The notes below the pieces were generated by a model. That model was not told the origin of the DNA, ran no database searches, and worked only from the letters and a program-made list of their open reading frames with translations. The position numbers were made by a program, and so were the translations under genes. A DNA stretch of 64,000 bases, taken from positions 1 through 64,000 of the forward strand of contig BAAHQB010000008.1 of NCBI GenBank assembly GCA_054601695.1, read 5' to 3'. This document shows positions 56,702 through 64,000 of this stretch, piece by piece. The DNA comes from Amorphochlora amoebiformis (lineage: Eukaryota; Cercozoa; Chlorarachniophyceae). Each line of letters opens with the position of its first letter. Positions within the stretch are counted from its first letter, which is position 1.

Positions 56702-56945
56702 CGCAGACATATATATATATGTACATATATGTATACATACGGTTTTAAGTGCTTGTTTGAGTGTGTTGTTTTGGAGAATGGTCTCTTGCACGACCAGCTC
56801 CATTTTCGAAAACGCTCCAAGAACCACAGCATTTCTAGTCTGCTTTGAAACCTAAAACACACACACGTACGCACATACACACAACACACACCCGCAAAAC
56901 ATTGCATTTACATACATGTGCATTATATTTTACCTATAATATATA

Positions 56946-57006
<61 letters not shown>

Positions 57007-57112
57007 TATGTAATAAGTTATTTTTTAGAAAGAATCAAGATCAATACACATATATATATACATATAAATATATATACATATACACACACACATATATATA
57101 TATATATATATG

Positions 57113-57177
<65 letters not shown>

Positions 57178-58063
57178 TGTTAAAGCATGAATATAAGTAG
57201 CACGAGGCGCCGCAATTCGAAGAGTAGATATCGATAACGTGTTCAATATCGTCGAACATATACTTTCGATAGCTGGAGATATCTGGAGATTCCGGGGATT
57301 CTTTGGGATCGTCTCCGGTAGTACCCGGTGGTACCCAGCAGTAACGGTGTTCCATAGAATGTGATAGAACGTGACGTCACGCCATGTCATGCTCACGTGA
57401 CCTCGGCCGACCTATCACGTGACCATGCAGAGTAGGTGAAATTTGTGGAACATAAGTTGATCATAATCCAAAAGGACTTCAACAAATCACCAGACTGCCA
57501 CTGCCGGCCGTATGCTAATAAGGGACCGCTGCACTGAAGATATTAAATATTAAGACATATTGTACATAACATATATATATATATATGTGTGTGTATATAT
57601 ATATATATACATTTTATATATATATATATATATATATACATATTGTATGGGTATATTGTTAGCGCGGGTGTGGGGGGTGTGGTGCCTGGGCCAGTAGGTC
57701 GATATCGGGCTTGCCTGAAGCCCCTGTCTTGTCTGTGCATAGCGCCTATGTACATACATACGTATATATATATGTATATAGAAATATATAAACATATATA
57801 TATATATATATATATACATATATAGATGAGTATATATATATATATATTATTCATAGCATTAGAGAGAATGGAGATATTTATGTTGTGTATGTGTGTGTGC
57901 GTGTATTAATGTGTCTGTATTAATACAAGTCAAAATATCCACGAAACATGTCAGATGCGTTTACAAACGTGTCTATGTATGCAATCGAATATAAATGTAT
58001 ATCTGTACATGTATATATGTGTGTGTATTTCTATGTGTTTGTGTGTGTGTAATATGTATTTAG

Positions 58064-58108
<45 letters not shown>

Positions 58109-58112
58109 CATG

Positions 58113-58183
<71 letters not shown>

Positions 58184-59751
58184 ATATGTGTAAGTATATG
58201 TTTCATATTTTGATAAACAAGGAAATATTTTGAATATTGCGTATTGAAGCGAGGTTTCGCGCTATTTAGAGTTTTGTGCATAATCGTTAACGTTACCCCA
58301 GTTTGAATCTTGGCCATCAGGGTTCTGCCGATCTTCTTGTGTTTGCCAACCTCGTCTGTGAGAGCTCTCAGTCGGCTTTGCGCGTAGGTGAGTTTGCGTT
58401 TGAGTTGGAAGTTGTTCTCCGTCAACACTTGCACGCGAGAGGTGAGCGCGTTGTTGACCTCCCTAAGATTTCCCAAGGCCACTTAGAAACCCAATAAATC
58501 CAATTTGAGTCGAGTTTTGTGGTGGGCGGGAACGGGAGGATTCGCTCTCGTGTTCGCTTTTGGTTCGCTCTCGTGTTTGCTTTCGTGTTTGCTTTCGTGC
58601 TTGCTTTCGTGTTCGCTTCGCGTTTGCTTTCGTGCTTGCTTTCATGGTTGTTTCGTTTTCCATTTGGTTCGATCTCGAAATCACTTTCGAGTTCGCCTCG
58701 GGCTTGGGGTGTTTGGGTTGGGGAGTTCAGGTTGGGGTGTTCGGGTTGAGGTTTTCGGGTTGAGGTGTTGGGGTTCGCATGGTCGGGTTGGGGTGTTCGG
58801 GTGGTTTCGTTTGGGCTCCAAGGTAGGGGTGGGTTAGGGTTGGTACCTGTGCACTTCGTCCGAGTTTGAGTTCCGTCGATTACGAGTTGGGTTTGAAGCT
58901 AATGGCGAGTGAGATTTGTTCAAGTGCTTGGCATCCGCGTGTGTTGGGGTATTTTGTGCGGAGTCCGAGGTCTGCTTGGATCCGGGAGGCTTGGGAGGGA
59001 GACTCAATGGACCTTGCTCACACACAACATGGGCTTGCAATCATCTTCCAATTAACATGCACACATTCCCTTGACAACTAACGTACAAACATTCCCTTGG
59101 CAGTGAACATGCATAGATTCCCTTGGTAATTATTAACATGCTCACATACATTCCCTTGGCACATGCATACTCCCGTGGAAATGAACATGCATACATTCCC
59201 TTGACAACAACAGCAAACAAGACCCGAATGTTTAATCTCATCCAGCCAAAAAAGCTTTTTTGGGGGTCTAGAGTGACATCGTTTGGGTGGTATGTATTGT
59301 GGGTTATGTACCTTGAAGGTTTTGGTTGGACAAGGGTGCTCTCTTGGCAGAGCTACGCTCCGACAGAACAGGGGCCTATGAAGCATAACAAAAAGCAAAA
59401 CAACGGCCAGGAATAGCAATCAAAGCTGGACACGGGCAAGACTGGAAAGATTTCAGATGAAACACCAACAGATACATTAAGATACATTGGATACAGATGA
59501 AACGCCAACAGATTGAGATACACTGGATACATACCCGAGCTGCTCCGTACCGTTTTTTCAGCGCCTGGACGTGGAGTGGCGTTAGACTGGTTGTTATGCA
59601 TGTGCGTAGCGTTGTATTTCATGGTTTTTTTTTCATGTTGGTACCGAGTTTAACTGCTTCACGGAGTAGGACCGTAACAGTAAGCCCACACCTGCTACAC
59701 GCGACGGAGCGTATCTGAATACATGCGCATGTTATTATATTACATTAGATG

Positions 59752-59782
<31 letters not shown>

Positions 59783-59792
59783 GTTGTATGCA

Positions 59793-59830
<38 letters not shown>

Positions 59831-60587
59831 ATATATGTTATACATTGCAAACGTGTGTACCTGAGATAGAAAGTCTGTAGCGCCTCCAGGTTGGTCTCGA
59901 AGGGAACCAAGGGAGGCGGAGGCCGAGGTGGACCCGTGTAGGTCTAAACCAATGCAACACTATCATTCCACAACACAACACGACCTGCTCGAAGGGAATC
60001 ATCACATAAGCGTGTCTGTCAATGAATGCTACATGGATACAGCATGAATGCAACATGAATACAAACATGAATACTACATGGATACAGCATGAATGCAACA
60101 CTCCTATTCCACAACATCACCTTCAGACAAGAGGTAGCAACGTCATGCAATGGTTAGAACAATGCAGTAAAAGCAATATGCGATGACCTTTCGGTTTGAT
60201 ATGAAGGAGAAGTCTAGTTTATCGAGCAGGGATGTGGACTTAGGCCTGGGCCTGGGCCTGCTCCACGTGGCGGGACCTCCATCCGAGGGAGGAGACACTA
60301 ATGGTTTGGAAATGGACGGCGACGGACATATACTACACAATTTCCGTCGCAGCGTCAACACCTCTTTCTCCAAACTGCTCCAGATATTACGAAATGTCAG
60401 GATTTACTCTACATAAACATTTTATACATTTTAATATATATATATAAAATATATGTACATTTTTTTTATATATTTATATATATATATATATATATATATA
60501 GATATATATATATATATATGTATGCATATAAACAATCTACCGCATTTGGAGTTCTCTTACGCTTATATATATATATATATATATATA

Positions 60588-60637
<50 letters not shown>

Positions 60638-61284
60638 TGTATATATATATATATATATACACATATATACACACACATATATATATATATATGTAATATG
60701 AATACATCATGATATATGTAACAGTGTGTGCGTTTGTGTTTACGTTTGACGCCTGTTGTGGTGGGCTTGGGTCACGGCCGTGTTCAATTTCACGGCTTGT
60801 CGTAACGCTTCGATCTCACAGCGCGCAGCGTTGAGATCCAGCTGAAGGAAATCAAAACATACACCACACGACCATTCAATGTGTACGACATATTTATTCA
60901 CCATGTGAGCACTTTCATGTGTACGTGAAAAGTACATTCTCATGCCCCTCCGGGCGCAAAAGGATTCAACCACAGGATGTTGCCAATGTGTTGATGTGTG
61001 TTGATATATGTGTTGACATGTTTTGATGCGTGTTTATACGTTGATGTGTTGATGTGTTATGATGTGTGTCGATGTGCGTATGTCGATGTGTGACTGTTTG
61101 CATCGATGTATCTCGAGGTATGTCATGTGTGTCCATATTTGCAAATGAGGGGAATTCTTCCGACCTTGAGCTGCTTGTTCTCGGATTCTAAGTCCAATGG
61201 TTCCCCCTGATCGTTTAAATCTAAAGACGACAGGCCATCCGGACTCGTCTGCGCCGTGTGATTCGTGCAGATGGTCGTGTCCAT
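53755..61284 (-). CDS. Coiled-coil protein, family not recognised
   Basis: Fourteen minus-strand exons: 61165-61284, 60744-60841, 60188-60377, 59861-59943, 59645-59694, 59535-59564, 58847-59033, 58685-58815, 58297-58481, 56741-56851, 55991-56067, 54896-54933, 53840-54121, 53755-53792; every phase fits, giving 539 residues. The start is [12 protein letters not shown]. Coiled-coil segments appear at [33 protein letters not shown] and, most strongly, in exons 9-11 ([71 protein letters not shown]). Between these lie Pro/Ser/Asn-rich linkers. The C-terminal part is acidic, with repeated [11 protein letters not shown] recognise no catalytic motif or named domain; a structural or scaffold role is the most one can infer. 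Exon 7 could start at 59012 instead of 59033. The intron between exons 7 and 8 would be only 31 bases. The small exons 5, 6 and 12 rest on phase and splice sites only. Confidence 0.62.
55245..55860. repeat. ~24-bp repeat ACATGGGAGACACGTGCAAG
   Basis: About 23 copies with point changes, in the intron between exons 11 and 12 of the coiled-coil gene. It stays open in several frames on both strands because the unit is a multiple of three; I treat those ORFs as artefacts. Confidence 0.9.
57178..57394. repeat. GGAGATC repeat element, diverged relative
   Basis: Shares with the copies at 13286 and 14229 the GAGTAGATATCG word, GGAGAT units and the tail with CCCGGTGGTACCC. It ends in CGTGACGTCACGCCATGTCA, which also occurs at 52193. 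It lies in an intron of the coiled-coil gene next to a TA tract. Confidence 0.6.
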
Positions 61285-61661
61285 TTCCTTCCAGTGGAGT
61301 GGCAGTGTGGCGGGAGTTGGGTGAATGGTCCGTCATTACCCGTCAGTTACATCCACTCTCCTAGAATCTCCGGTGAATCTCCAAGTGTGCCACTTCTTCC
61401 GAATTAATTTCGAAGTTTGTCCGGCGAGTGTCCGGTTGTAGGTTCTTCACAGACACACCCAATGCGTGTCATGCGTGGCGTCGTTCGTGGTGTCGTTCGT
61501 GGAATTGGGTCAACATCTCTCAGACCCATTGCTCCGCAACTCATGCGAGCCTTGCCTTCCCTTAATAGGTCTCCAATAACACAACACACCAATCCAATCC
61601 CGACACACTCTCCATTTCACAACGCATCGATTATTAATTCACACACTTTCGTTCAATACGC
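61285..61661. promoter_or_regulatory. Probable bidirectional promoter
   Basis: Only 377 bases separate the start codons of the divergent coiled-coil and glutaredoxin genes. The region is free of TA tracts, unlike most spacers here. It contains two copies of GGTGTCGTTCGTGG-like sequence (about 61480-61505). No specific factor site could be assigned. Confidence 0.5.
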
Positions 61662-63648
<1,987 letters not shown>

Positions 63649-63911
63649 CTTTAGGGTGAAATAATTAGGATACTCAGGCTAAACGTGCACCACTGCAGCT
63701 GTGACATAGAATTGTACCTATGCTATAGGCTGGACATAGCATGATTATCTAATGCGTGTCATATATATCATCTCGCATCATCTCGTTGGATACATTCTAT
63801 AGTATGAATGTTTCGAAGTTTAGGGAGTGGTGAAAGCCAGACAATCTTTATCACAGTTTGCTAGGTTTGCATGAAAATGGTGTGTTCAGTGGAGGACGAG
63901 TATATATATCG
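63649..63911. other. 3' flank of glutaredoxin gene
   Basis: AT-rich unique sequence with no open exon. It leads into the palindrome at the window end. Confidence 0.6.
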
Positions 63912-63975
63912 CGGACTAAGACATGCTGAATAATAAGATCCTATAGGATCTTATTATTCAGCATGTCTTAGTCCG
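63912..63975. repeat. Perfect 64-bp palindrome
   Basis: Two 32-base arms meet at CTA|TAG with no spacer (centre between 63943 and 63944). The arm reads CGGACTAAGACATGCTGAAT, then AATAAGATCCTA. Every base pairs. A further partial copy, TTATTCAGCAT, ends the window. Confidence 0.95.
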
Positions 63976-64000
63976 AGGACAGGATGAGATTATTCAGCAT

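Overview
The window is a chromosome end from a nuclear genome of a eukaryote, probably a protist. Bases 1-1400 are a telomere of the TTAGGG type (read as CCCTAA). It runs without a gap into a broken tyrosine-recombinase (DIRS-like) retroelement (about 1404-3130). A solitary 18S-5.8S-28S rDNA unit (5212-10826, minus strand) follows and is transcribed toward the telomere. The lineage cannot be fixed from sequence alone; the 18S gene at 9010-10826 is the best marker. No prokaryotic, organellar or viral operon structure is visible.

Beyond the rDNA most of the DNA is simple repeat: very long TA tracts, TG tracts and many minisatellites. No large uninterrupted protein ORF is credible. Nearly all long ORFs are translations of repeats (poly Ile-Tyr, poly Arg-Val, poly Leu-Ser). 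The real genes are split into short exons with GT-AG borders, and the introns are filled with TA tracts. I rebuilt the genes by joining open segments whose splice sites and reading phases agree.

Genes found: (1) 17594-18086 (+), the 3' end of a possible C2-domain gene; (2) 21037-27856 (-), an ER-type protein with signal peptide, acidic Ser/Asp/Gln repeats and a C-terminal JMJD8-like JmjC domain; (3) 29952-33818 (+), a CW zinc finger plus ARID protein; (4) 40042-52551 (+), a sialate O-acetylesterase in at least 20 exons, possibly starting further upstream; (5) 53755-61284 (-), an unrecognised coiled-coil protein in 14 exons; (6) 61662-63648 (+), a complete CGFS monothiol glutaredoxin with a mitochondrial-type N-terminus. 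Genes 2/3 and 5/6 are divergent pairs; 1/2 and 4/5 are convergent.

The most unusual theme is that several minisatellites are built from exon edges. The stop codon of gene 2, a splice donor and an acceptor of gene 4, half of one of its exons and its stop codon are all tandemly duplicated into the flanking non-coding DNA. The window ends in a perfect 64-bp palindrome.
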